Below are positions 10,604 to 21,359 of a DNA stretch of 33,181 nucleotides, piece by piece (the first letter of the stretch is position 1; the number at the start of each line of letters is the position of its first letter). The notes beneath the pieces were generated by a model, which saw only the letters and a program-made list of their open reading frames with translations, did no database searches and was not told where the DNA came from. This stretch comes from Nephromyces sp. MM_2019 (taxonomy: Eukaryota; Apicomplexa; Aconoidasida; Nephromycida). The DNA lies in NCBI GenBank assembly GCA_015657535.1, contig JADHZB010000258.1:1-33181 (forward strand), read 5' to 3'. The position numbers and the translations under genes were made by a program.

Positions 10604-10753
10604 TTATAAGGAGTAGTGGGGGTATCTAGTTTTTGGTATGGCAATTTGTAGATCAAGAGGAGGGTAATTGGCGTGGGGACCTAAAGAAATATCAGCAAGA
10701 TATCGAAATAACGTTTGTGTATCGTTTATGGTATTGCTGTTAACATTTGTGAT
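10604..10753 (-). other. Candidate terminal exon of an unidentified gene
   Basis: An open stretch of 49 codons runs from an acceptor-like TATACAG to a TAA stop on the minus strand. It contains TLFRYLADISLGPH and ends IAIPKTRYPHYSL. Its codons are richer in C and G than the flanks, which is how real exons look in this window. No start codon and no phase-compatible upstream exon were found, so it could also be chance. No family recognised. Confidence 0.3.
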
Positions 10754-12639
10754 CTGTATAGCTATTTAGTTTTTGTTTATATAATTGAAAGTGTTTATTA
10801 AAATAAATATTTAAATTTTTCACTATTTCAATTTGTTCTTGAAAGTTCTATTTGAGGGTTTTGTAGATAATATAGAGTTATCTTGATAGACTATTTTAAG
10901 TAATTGTTTCAAAGAAATGTGTAAATAAACTAATCATACTCAGATGATCATTATTCAAGTTAAATATATTTTTGAAATTGTTAAGAAAAAGTGTAAATGA
11001 GGGAGAAATTGATTTCTTTTCGAAATCTGTGAGTTTAATGGTTTAAAATTTCTAAAAGAAGATTTTTGTAGAGATAACATAAATATAGGAGTGTGTTTGT
11101 GATTTGAGCACCTAAAAGTAATATTTTTTGTATGTTTATAAATTTGAACCATATATTTATTAATGTATATAATATTAATTTTTGTGAAAAGAATGTGTCC
11201 AAAAAAAAAGCTTGCAAGTTATGCATGCGGGTGTGGGTTAGCAAGTGTGTATGGGTCGGTGAGGTGTGAGTGTTTGTGAGTGTTTGTGGATAGGTGCTTT
11301 TGTGGAGATATTAGAGTATCTTGCTTGTGTTGCCTGTGTGTATCTGTCTGGTTGTGTGATTATGTGATGTGCAGATAGACCTTTGAATATATGATGATGT
11401 GCTGTTAATATTAAAATTTATGCGCAAAACGTTGTGCTTATTACAAATCTACGATTAAGATGAGTTCAAACATGTGTATGATAAATTGTGTTGGAATACG
11501 TGTGTTGAAAATAGGAATATGTGTAGGTTAACTCTGATCTAGACCTTTTCAAAATGTTGATTATAAATTACAGCAGCTAGTATTAAGTGTTTTATAAGAT
11601 GCATTTTAAAGCTTAAAAGTTTTTGTACGCATCTTTTTTCAAATAACAGATGTTTATGAAACATATCATACACCCAAAAAATAAAAAACACACGCCTACA
11701 CAATTCCTATAAAACACTCACTCATACACATGTAATTCCTAGGAAATATATACACACAAGCATTTTTATAAACCCCAAGAAATTGTTACTGCACCCTTAC
11801 TTAAGTGTGAAGTAAAAGTTAAATCAACGCAAAATAGAATTAAAACACAAAAACATTTTATTAACCACACACACACAAGTAACTAAGACATGCACTAGAA
11901 AATATATTTTTATATACTATCTTGAAGATCGAAGTTATTATCATAAAAACATCTCTGACAAGTATCGAATTAAATATTCTAAAAATTTGATTTTGTTGCT
12001 TAAATAAATAAAAATTCTATACAAACATATACATAAATTTTACTAAATTGATATAAATCAAACATAAATTAAGATTTTCAATACTATTATCATTACAACT
12101 CTAAGTTTAACAATATTCACTATTGTTGTAACATAACATAAATCCATGAATATAATATATATATAAACATACCTATACAAAACTTATAGCTACATATATA
12201 TTTATATAACCTGAACAAACGTGCATAAAAATCCAACATATACATATAGATACATATAGCACGTATGTAGACAACTTAAGGAGTAGGGAGAAGTATTAAT
12301 AATATTCAAATAACCTCGAAATAAACTAAAGTTAAGAAAATCGTACATATTTACGAAAGATGATATACACAGCTTAAACATAAAAACAAATTTGGATGTT
12401 TAGACAAAACAATCTTTTCACATTGTGTTGAAATCAAATTACATAAACCACAGAAAACATTTGTCAACAAATTGAACTTTCCAACTCATTATATGTAATT
12501 TATTATCCTATTTAATTATATATAAAAATATGATAAGACGTCAATTCTTTATTTTTGGAAATATAAATCATCAATAGAACTTCCTGTGTTCTTTATCAGA
12601 TTCCTCAATTCATCTAAATCACCCGATTAGCTTGAATAC

Positions 12640-12920
12640 ATTATTAAAGAGATCATCAACACATTAACACAAACTCCAAACACCCACTTTATATACACAC
12701 ACATCTTTAAATATTCACCCATCAATAAAGCATATACATATTAACACAGCACAGAACATACACTTCAACACAGAATACATATATCAACACAGCACACACG
12801 CATCCAGATAGTATACAAATCAATCAAGCATAAACACATCAACACACTTAACCAGAACACAATCCATACACACTTAAATAGAGACTATATATACAAAAAT
12901 TAGCACACTTATATACACGT
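12640..12920. repeat. AC-rich low-complexity DNA upstream of EMC5
   Basis: Short irregular ACACAC/ACATAT runs with repeated words such as ATCAACACA and AACACAG form the region just upstream of the EMC5 start. They may be part of its promoter or untranslated leader. Confidence 0.6.
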
Positions 12921-12969
12921 AGAAACACACATTGTATATTTTGATTCAAAATTGGAAAGTAAATGTATA

Positions 12970-13672
12970 ATGGAAAACAAAATTCCATATGTATTCCTTA
13001 TAACAGGAATTGTACTATTCTTTGATCTTATTTTTTCAATTCATCAAGGTAAGATTTTAACATATAAATCTTATTTGGTCATAAATTCATTTGATTATTG
13101 CCAAATTTAGCTATCTAAGTACTTGCTTTTATTTATTCCTTTTTATATTTAACAATATTAAATCCTATAACCAATGAATTTCTCTAATCTTCAGCACGTA
13201 CACAATTTGTTGAAAGTGGATTGGGCTCCAGTGATTTCATCCTGTCAACACAAGTAAGCATGTACTATTATATATATACATACACCTAAGTGTATAATTA
13301 TGTGCTTGGAAACTTGTTGCTATTATACAATATACTTATAAGCTCTTCTGCCAAAGCCTATTTGTCATAAATCTTTAAAATATTCAGATGGTTATCGAAT
13401 CTATTGGAGCAACCTTCTGCTGCCTCATTGGAATTGTTTTCATAATGTCCAATTATCTTATCTCATCAGGAAAAGCTGAAAAAGATTCAAAGTAATTAAT
13501 AACAACAATTTCTAGCTATATATAACCAATTGTTTACCCAATTTTATAATTTCATGTTCTCAGAAAACCTGATGCCAACCAAACACAAACACAGATTAAC
13601 TTCAGACCTCTACATAGTAGAGGAAGAGTTCTCAACCAAATTATGGGAGAATTAGTCCCTCCGCCTTCATGA
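12970..13672 (+). CDS. EMC5: ER membrane protein complex subunit 5 (EMC5/MMGT-like), 4 exons
   Basis: A small subunit of the ER membrane complex that inserts transmembrane helices; animal homologues are also called membrane magnesium transporter. Exons: 12970-13048, 13195-13253, 13388-13491, 13564-13672 (donors GTAAGA, GTAAGC, GTAATT; all phases fit), giving 116 residues, the family size. Seen: a first hydrophobic helix (about residues 7-23, VFLITGIVLFFDLIFSI), a short loop, a second helix (about 49-69, IGATFCCLIGIVFIMSNY), and a cytosolic tail with NFRPLHSRGRVL, which corresponds to the conserved H/N-x-R-G-R-V-L of EMC5. None of the four exons is visible as a long ORF. Start: an overlapping earlier ATG (12963) is out of frame. 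Confidence in the family comes from topology plus the RGRVL motif. Confidence 0.83.
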
Positions 13673-14365
13673 AAGCTAAAACATAGACAATTGGAAATAG
13701 CCTTACCAAAATGTATTGGTTTTCAATTTTTTTTCAGACTTCTACTAAAATTAAATTTATTTAATGAGAATTAAACTAATCATGCTAAAACATTAATTTA
13801 ACATACATTTTGCTTGAACAATTAAGACCCATTTAGTTCTAATCTTATCTCATTTACTGCATTTACTTTAAAAAATTAAGTAATCCATAGCCCTCGAGTA
13901 GAAAGTGTTTTAGTCATATATTGAACAATCAAAATGAATTATCTTAAATTGTCATACAAGAAACGACTCATTAAATGTCTTTTCTATTTATATCAAATCT
14001 GAAATAATGCAAACAAAAACCAACAAAGAACTCTCTAAGAGTGCCTAGATAAGAATATATAGAGAGATAGAAATATAGGACAAGGACCATAAGCCGGGCG
14101 GATATTAAAAAGTCAAAAGTATTTGTTTTAAAATTTGAATATGAAAGCATGTGGACAAGCAACGCATAGTAACATATGCTAAATTTACCCATGGTTACTA
14201 TTAAACACATTTAAGATCTCCAACTTGGTAAAAACACCACCTATGTCCTAAATTAATTACAGCACTAGCATGCGGAGTTTCATTATTATTGCTTAAATAT
14301 CAGAAGAGCTTAAGTCTTTCTATAGTTTACTTATCGAAATCATTTTTGATGGATATGTAATCGAA
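13673..14365. other. Intergenic between EMC5 and TFIIF
   Basis: AT-rich spacer with no microsatellite runs. A GCATGC hexamer occurs at 14278-14283, about 85 nt upstream of the TFIIF start; a GCATGC-like word is a known ApiAP2 recognition core in Plasmodium, but a single hexamer is weak evidence. The 79-codon minus-strand frame (13971-14210) shows no recognisable protein. Confidence 0.5.
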
Positions 14366-16638
14366 ATGAATGCTAAACCATTCCCTAAGAAATTACGAAT
14401 AAACCAGCGGAAGGAGTTCGTGCTAGCTAAGTTTCCTGCTGATTTTAAGCAGCAGGACATGCATCCACCTCTATGCTTCTCACAGGATGAAATTGTAATA
14501 CATCTTTGCCATTTTACAGATTTTAAAAATCTAACTTAAGTTCATGTCATTCCAAAAGGGAGATTATTGACACAATTATTATATATACTCCCAAATTACT
14601 GAGAGTACCTTTTGCATAACATGTATCACTCTATTAGACCCAATAATGAATTCTCCTTTCCTTTCTCTTCTAATCTGTTAGTTACCACCATCTCCTGAGA
14701 CTCCACAGGAGGTAACCAAGACACCCGCCCACAAAACTGCTCCCCCTTGGAGATACACGGACTCTTTCTTAGAACCCAATGGTCAACATCAAAGGACCTA
14801 CATAGCCGATAATGAGCCTCTTGACTCCAAGAATTACTTTATAATAGTAGAATCTAAAGTAAATGCATATTGTACACTATTCACACGCTTTGAATATCAC
14901 TTTAATGATAAAACCTAGAAACTTATCTGAATGAAATAATTTTAAATACCTTGAACCGTAATTAATTTATTTGATTCAGGATGATGTAGCGGAATTAATC
15001 CCAATCAAAGAATATTATCGATTTCACCTTCAACCATCTGGGTATTCAAACACCCATTCATCTTCAGATTATGCTGAGAAAGAGGTATGAAACCAAGCTC
15101 TTGATATCGCGAGTGATTTCCCCTATAATTTTCGACCTTATTGCAGTTTAAACAGAACTTTGCAAAACATATAAACCTTCAAGGTACTCATATAACAAAC
15201 AGAGCCATATTAATTTATGATCAGACTTTGAATCATGAAACTAATGAGGCTCGATTTTCAAATCAGAAAAAGTTTCAAGATTAAAAAGAACCGAATCAGA
15301 CGATGAAGGCAACCAAAAAAAGAACCAAATTAAACATGAGGGACTACCTAATGACGAAGACTATGGTATCAAAAGGTATGTTGAAAAGTTTACTTACGAG
15401 AACTCTTACAGACTTTGATACTTGCTCTTACATTTCATAGGCAAGAATTAAAACAACACAAACAAGTTTTAAAAGCAAAATATGGAACTAAAAATGCCAA
15501 CAATGATTATGTGAAATCGTAAGTATTAGATCCATAGAATTATTACAGAATAAAGATATTGAAATTTTTTTTAAACTAAAAAAATAAAACTTTTTCTTTG
15601 AATAAAACAGAGCTTTAGCTATTTCTAATATAAGAGAAAATCCTGGAACATGGGATTACAATGATGGTGAACGTAGTGACGATGAAGGAGACCTCGATCC
15701 ACAGGGAGATCAGTTAACAACTGAGTATACACAAGATAAAGGCTTTGGTGACGATGAATCTGATAGTGATAATGAACCTTTAACTGGTTATGGAATGGTA
15801 TAAGTTTAATAGCTTTGTTCTAAAGGTAAAAACGAGTTTTTGATTGAATTTTTTGGCATCAGAGAGTCAAGAATCTACTTATAAACAGTGCTCACCAAGA
15901 GGTAGATGATGAACTTAGCAAATATGTGAACGATGATGATGAGTCTCAGGTTAATTTTAACTAGCTTATAATGGATTTGATTTGGTTATGTGTCCTTCAT
16001 ATATTAGACTGCTAGCCAGGAAACTTCTGTCATAAAAACCGAGCCTAAGCAACCTATAGAACAAAAGAATGAGCGGTAAATTTTTATCAGACTGCTCTGT
16101 ACTCTTAATTATTTACTATATACTTTATTTAAGCAATGAAATCGGTGCGAAGCCTCGTGCCCAGCCAAGTCTCACAAAAGAAGAAGTAGAACCCAAAGTG
16201 ATCCGTATCTTGATGCAGAATATGGGAAGAATGAGCTCTAAAGTAAATTCTTTTGAAAGCAAAACAGTTTATAAATTAAGATAGATCAAAATTAAATCTA
16301 AAAATTCAGGATTTCATGTCACAAGTACGATTTAAGAAAGAAGGCCCGGAGCTTGAGCTATACAAGGTTAATAATAATAGTTAGAAACCACATTGAACTT
16401 TATCATCAAACAGCAATTTTTGTTTTTCAATAATATATTAGAATGCTATCAGGAAAACATGTGATGTAGAAACTGTGGTTACAGGTGACAAAAAAACACC
16501 ATTCCTCTCCTTAAAAGTAAGAATATGATATAATTTCAATTTATTGAACAAATCAAAGCCAAGTATATTTAATATGACATAGATATAGATTATCCAATTC
16601 CTTTATTTTTTATCTAACAGCCAGCATACCGAAATTAA
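14366..16638 (+). CDS. GTF2F1: Transcription factor IIF large subunit (RAP74/TFIIF-alpha), 13 exons
   Basis: A general RNA polymerase II initiation and elongation factor that pairs with RAP30 and acts in the nucleus. Exons: 14366-14494, 14682-14858, 14980-15084, 15147-15183, 15267-15375, 15441-15518, 15611-15797, 15863-15949, 16008-16075, 16134-16242, 16310-16366, 16442-16516, 16621-16638. Every phase closes and gives 411 residues. The N-terminal dimerisation domain includes PPWRYTDSFLEPN, TYIADNEPLDSKNYFIIVES and LIPIKEYYRFHL (compare the SYYIF...FPVxxWYNF pattern of RAP74). The middle is charged and acidic (for example TWDYNDGERSDDEGD, DDESDSDNE). The C-terminal winged helix (about 340-408) reads EEVEPKVIRIL, MSSKDFMSQV, TPFLSLK, matching the RAP74 end (MTTKDLLKKF...FSLK). 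Shorter than human RAP74 (517). Introns are 58-187 nt. It converges on the ApiAP2 gene. Confidence 0.88.
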
Positions 16639-17058
16639 CATAATTCAAAGGCAAATATTAACAGTTGATATCTTTATGTATCAAAAAAGTCCCTGTGAAA
16701 ACAGCAACCCCAAATTCACTTATAATCAAAAATTACCATATAAATTTCTCTAATGTTTTTCATAAAAACTTGTGAATAAATATTTAAGAATAATTTCCAA
16801 GCCTTAAACTACACTATATAATTTTTATAATTTTGGGTTTTTATATAGTCTAGGCAATCCCTTATTAATAAGCGTGAATTGAGGTTTTCCTGATAAATAG
16901 TTGATTGAATTTTGTGGCACCTCATTTAGATGGTCCAGCAGAATATACATATTGACTGACTAGATTCCTTTGGAACTTTAAAAAATTTATCCTGACACTC
17001 TTATTTAACATTTCCAAAAATTTTCTTTAAAAAATAATTTTTTTGAGTATTTCCATCT
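16639..17058. other. Short convergent spacer between TFIIF and ApiAP2 genes
   Basis: The 420 nt between the two stop codons should carry both 3' untranslated regions. It is AT-rich, with T/A tracts and no frame of interest. No microsatellite. Confidence 0.6.
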
Positions 17059-19738
17059 TTAAAAAACTTTGCCCCATACTTCACTTTTTGTTGGAACTTG
17101 CTCAGAATATGTTAAAACGTGATTGTGCTTCAGAGAGTTATAACTTTCATCACAAAACCCTTCCTCTCCTTCACTATATAGGGAAAAGCATTTAAGGCAA
17201 ACCAAAGGAGCTCGAGGGCGCGTACAGTTCAAGTCTAGCATACAAAGTTCAAAGCAGGGATTATTTGGATTTGGCTTATAATCTTGACTGAAATCTTCTA
17301 TAATTTGCGTATAATGTCGAGCATTCTCATCTTTTTCGATAGCTTCTAATGGCTCCACTAGTTTCTGATAATTTAACTATGAACGCAACAACATTTTCAA
17401 TACAATTTCAAAATTATTCTCAATGTAAAAAGAATTACATTCTCCTGTAAGCCTCTTCTTGTTCGTTCCTTAATCTCATTTCTTTTAGAGCTGTTTGAGC
17501 TGTAATCTCGTGGTAATGAATACCTCGAATTCTCTCTCTTTCTATGTGGTCTTCTTAAAATCTTTTCACTTTTAATTTCTCTTGAACTTTTTTCAGGTGT
17601 CAGATTATATTCATTCTTATATTCTACTTTAACACTACTTTGACTGGGTGAAGAGTTACTCATTTGGTCTGTTGTGGAAGAAGTATTCGGACTCGCTATG
17701 TTACATGAATAATTTTCAAAATGGTTTTTATTGATAAGTTGCGGTTTTTCATTAGATTTATCACACTTTTTGAACCTTTTAATGGCTTTCGCTGCGAAAA
17801 GGTTGAAATTGAAATTAATAACTTAAGCATTTTAAAGCAAAATTATGACTACATTTTCGCTCCTTTGTACGACTCTTTGTAGCTTGATTCATAACATGCT
17901 CCGATCCCATTTCAGAGTTACCACTATCAGGCAAATCTTCAACTGGATATCGGTTAATAATTATATTTGATTTAATTACAAATCAGTCTACATATTTTTT
18001 ATCTCTAACATCACTTACAACATAATTTTGATCTTTTTGTTTTCGCTGATAATGGTCTACCTGAATTAACCCAACGATTAACAAATGCCAAAGCTAATCG
18101 CCTTGAGCCATTTGGCCCAAATTGCTATAAAAAGTATATTTAAGTTAAAAGTAATATTTCTATATTGTTGTATATTACCTTGCAAGATACTGTCTTAATC
18201 CTCATAGCACCTTTAAATCGATAACGAACCCGCCACTCCTTTATGATTTTTATTATAGGTTGTCATAAATAGTGTGTTTTTTTATTAAAAAAATATCATT
18301 ACTTGATTGTGAGGATGAAAGTGCGGTGGCCACATATTATCAGGATACTCCATATTAACCTGCCTTGGCCGAGCTCTAGCCTTGAAAGTTTTTTCATCGT
18401 CGCTTGAATCTCCTATATTACAAAATTAAAATACAGACACCTAATCAAAAGTCAATAAACTAGAATACCATTCATATTCTTACCAAATTTGAGCATCTTT
18501 TCACTCCCCTCAGGAAGCTCATTATCACAAAACAACTCTAATAGTTCTTCATTTGATCTATATTTGTCGAAATTCGAAAGGTCTGAAAAAGAAGTATCTT
18601 AATTATTAGCACTTTAAGATATATTTTGAAAAAAGCAAAACTCAAAAGGCTCACCTTGATTATCATCTTGGATCCGTAATAACTCCACATCTATTGAATC
18701 GAGATGCTTATCATCTGAGAATGTAGTAGCATAAGATCCTAATTATTTTTATTTTAAACTAAAAAAATTCCACAGATCATGTCAAGGCACAGTTGAACAA
18801 TGAAACGAAAGCTAGGCGATTAGACACAGATAAATCTAGATTAAGTCAGACGCAGTTACCAAATCAATCAACTTCAATTGTAATCTTAAACTACACTCTG
18901 ATTTCAAATGTCGAAATTTTTAGGAAATAGATTAGTATAACGATTCCTTATAAATCATATAATTAAAGACTTAGCAAAAATTAAAATCAAATCTATTATG
19001 ATTTAATTAACCTATTAACGATAACTTTCCTTGGTCTGTTGTTATATTTTGATTTGATACAGCCTTAGTTCCCATCCCAAGGTCACACAAATATGCCTAA
19101 CAAGTAAACGGTATCACATTTAAGACATGCTACATTGAAGGCATAAAGTAAACTGATAAACCTGCTCCATGTCATTATTAGAGTGACTATGATTAACATA
19201 ATCATTACAACTGGAATTCTCAATTTCAAAAGATTCCTCATGCTCTACAGGTTTGTGAAATTCTAATTTATGTACATCTTCCTCGTATGCTTTGTTTTTC
19301 TCTTGCAATGATTCCGTCAATATATGTTTTCCCTGTGAAAGAGATTGAATTTCAACGGTCACATACTTTATTAATTAAACATTAACATCTTGGAAGATAA
19401 TTTACACATCGAGTATTAAGCACACTAATGATCTAATTAAAATATATTAATTTTTGTACTTTTTTTCCTTTATTAAAACTTCAACTTGCATATAAATGAT
19501 TATCAAACGTTTTATTAACCTCATTTTTTATATTGATAACATCAATGGTAGAAGCCAAAATTGCTTCCATTTTTATTTTTCTGTGAATTAGAAGTAGCCG
19601 GTCAAGCTTAGGACTATCTGATAGTATGTCTAGAGTTAAGTGAGAATGCTTTGGTACTTTCAATTGGTTCCTTTTTATTTTAGCTTTTGCAACAATCTCA
19701 CTGAATTTCTTGCTACAACATTGGCATGTTTTGGCAGG
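17059..19738 (-). CDS. ApiAP2-type transcription factor, 11 exons seen (5' end unresolved)
   Basis: A nuclear DNA-binding protein with one AP2 domain. Exons: 19738-19520, 19332-19162, 19096-19012, 18738-18655, 18582-18484, 18412-18303, 18238-18179, 18124-18019, 17942-17853, 17791-17439, 17364-17059; all phases join and give 560 residues plus an unknown N-terminus. The AP2 domain (about residues 256-298) spans two exons: EWRVRYRFKGAMRIKTVSC then FGPNGSRRLALAFVNRW, matching the W-x-V-x-Y strand, the K-T-x-S-x-K/Q-x-F-G turn and the A-x-x-x-F helix. A basic Ser-rich stretch follows. The C-terminus has clustered Cys/His (CFELC, C-x-L-K-C written VCLKCF, GFCDES, KHNHVLTY) that could bind zinc. The N-terminus has CQCC and a likely coiled coil. 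The first exon is preceded by an in-frame stop; a 27-nt intron with an ATG at 19783 is one possible start. A 12-nt alternative acceptor exists for the last exon (TCATAG/ATCAG). Confidence 0.87.
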
Positions 19739-21359
19739 CTATTGATTTTGAGATATTTTCCTTACTATTGAGATTAGGAACATATTCCAAATAAAATCTT
19801 TAATAAATCAGACAAAAGATGCTAGACACCAGTTTTTTTGAGAATCCAAGGTATAAAACAATTGTAACATAAGATGTAAATCCCATTCAAATATCCTTAA
19901 CTGTAAAAATTCTTTTTATATTGTTTATTTTTGATTGCTAATTTAAATAGTTTTTTGGAACCAAAATCACATAGACCTATTTATATAAAACATTTCCTTT
20001 ACGTAACAATCCAATTTCCATGTAAATATGTATGAAAAAATAAAACCAGCACAATAATTGATATCTCAATTTAATCAGTAATTTTTGAGAAAATTGAACC
20101 TTTGAATATTAATATCTTTGTTTTTTAGACAAACATATGCCCTTAGAATTTATATTCAAAAATTCTTTGGCCTATGCACCTTGATACAATTTCTGGTTCC
20201 AAATTGTAAGTGAAATTATTAATTTCCTTAATAAAAAGTTGACTTCGTTCCAATATTTCTAAAAGCACCACCTTAAACAATTATAAGGATATTTTTTATA
20301 AATTTTGTATTTTATTATACAACTGAATTGACTAAAATTGGGGTACCAGGAATTTTTTTAGATGACTCAAAAGGAATTTTAAAATCAAAAGGAGTTTGAT
20401 TTAGCCTTAGAATATTTTAAAAATTGAAAAAAAATAATTTAATATAAAGAATCAATATTGACCAACTACAAACAAATATATAAATAAAGTGATATGAAGA
20501 AAATATTAATGATCAGTATTTCATTCAATTGCAAAGCTTGAAAGCTCGTCTTTTTTTATTTTAAACATAATTGATTTAAATATAAAAAAAGTTTCTGATA
20601 AATACTAAATTCAACATTAAAGTCTTGAGCTATGTAGAGATTAAAATTTAGACACGCAATTCCTAAATTACCAAATGAATATATCAAATTTTGCTCACTG
20701 TGAATAAAATTTTATTTCTATTGGATTGTTCAAATTCATTGTAAAACCACGTTTTAATATTGCAATATGGAATTCCAGAATATTTAATAATCCAGGAATT
20801 GATAGAAACAAAAGATATGCTCAATTTCATCATTTACTTCAAATAATCAATTATTAGTTTAATTTAAAACAAATTTTCTCCAAAGTATCTTCTAATTTTT
20901 AATAGCTTTCTAATTATATATTTGTAGCAGTTTGGCTGTTTAGATATAAGATGTTTGGTGCCTAGCTAAACTAGTGTTATAACTCTTGTTTAATGTAAAG
21001 TATTAGTTATCTATTTGTTCAATATAACTCATTTGACTTAAGAACAAGAATTGATATAGGTCTGAATATCTTGATAATCTTTGTAATTTTACAACGAGTT
21101 TATAAAATAAATGTAATTTATAGCATGAAGGAACTTTAAACTATATATAGGAAATGTTTTCACAACATTCTCTCTTACCTTTATTTTGGCTAAAAGAGTA
21201 TGACAAAATATTTAGAGAGGAGTTTCTATGACTATTAAATTGTAGTCGCAAAAATTACAATATTTGAACTATTTATACTAGCAAAGCTTATTATAGTAAT
21301 ATTTTTCTTTTCAACAGAAGTATAAAATATTGAAAAGAAGTTTAGAAAGCTTCATTATT
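19739..21359. other. Divergent spacer between ApiAP2 and NAXE genes
   Basis: AT-rich, free of microsatellites. It must hold the ApiAP2 first exon and both promoters. A three-exon plus-strand reading (19819-19850, 19951-20021, 20129-20184; 52 residues) has good splice sites and matching phases but no known relative. Protein-like fragments also occur on both strands near 20868-20965. Nothing here is firm. Confidence 0.45.
19819..20184 (+). CDS. Possible small three-exon gene, unknown function
   Basis: ATG at 19819 starts MLDTSFFENPR, then splices (GTATAA...AATAG) to FLEPKSHRPIYIKHFLY and on (GTAAAT...TTTTTTAG) to KHMPLEFIFKNSLAYAP and TGA. Splice phases agree (2, then 1), the peptide has no repeats, and acceptors are T-rich. 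It would be 52 residues. Against it: no family resemblance, the exons are short enough to arise by chance in AT-rich DNA, and it sits head-to-head with the unresolved ApiAP2 5' end. A second open frame through exon 3 (starting QTYALRIYIQKFF) leads to a GTAAGT donor, so the model could be different. Confidence 0.25.

Larger units (their letters stand above)
9933..12969. other. 3-kb divergent intergenic region with unresolved exon-like fragments
   Basis: This lies between the CCCH gene (-) and EMC5 (+). It holds the palindromic motif copy 2 (9988-10000), TG-rich DNA (10320-10400, 11230-11370), AC-rich DNA (11660-11780, 12640-12920) and several short minus-strand frames that look protein-like but cannot be joined into one gene: 10353-10457 (His-rich), 10604-10753, 10835-10888 with 10905-11017, and 12549-12613. 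An undetected small gene on the minus strand is possible. Confidence 0.45.

Noticed and set aside
14278..14283. GCATGC as an ApiAP2 site upstream of TFIIF
   Set aside because: A single hexamer is too short to support; mentioned only as context.
16069..16284. 71-codon plus-strand ORF as a separate gene
   Set aside because: It is TFIIF exon 10 plus its upstream intron read through in the same frame.
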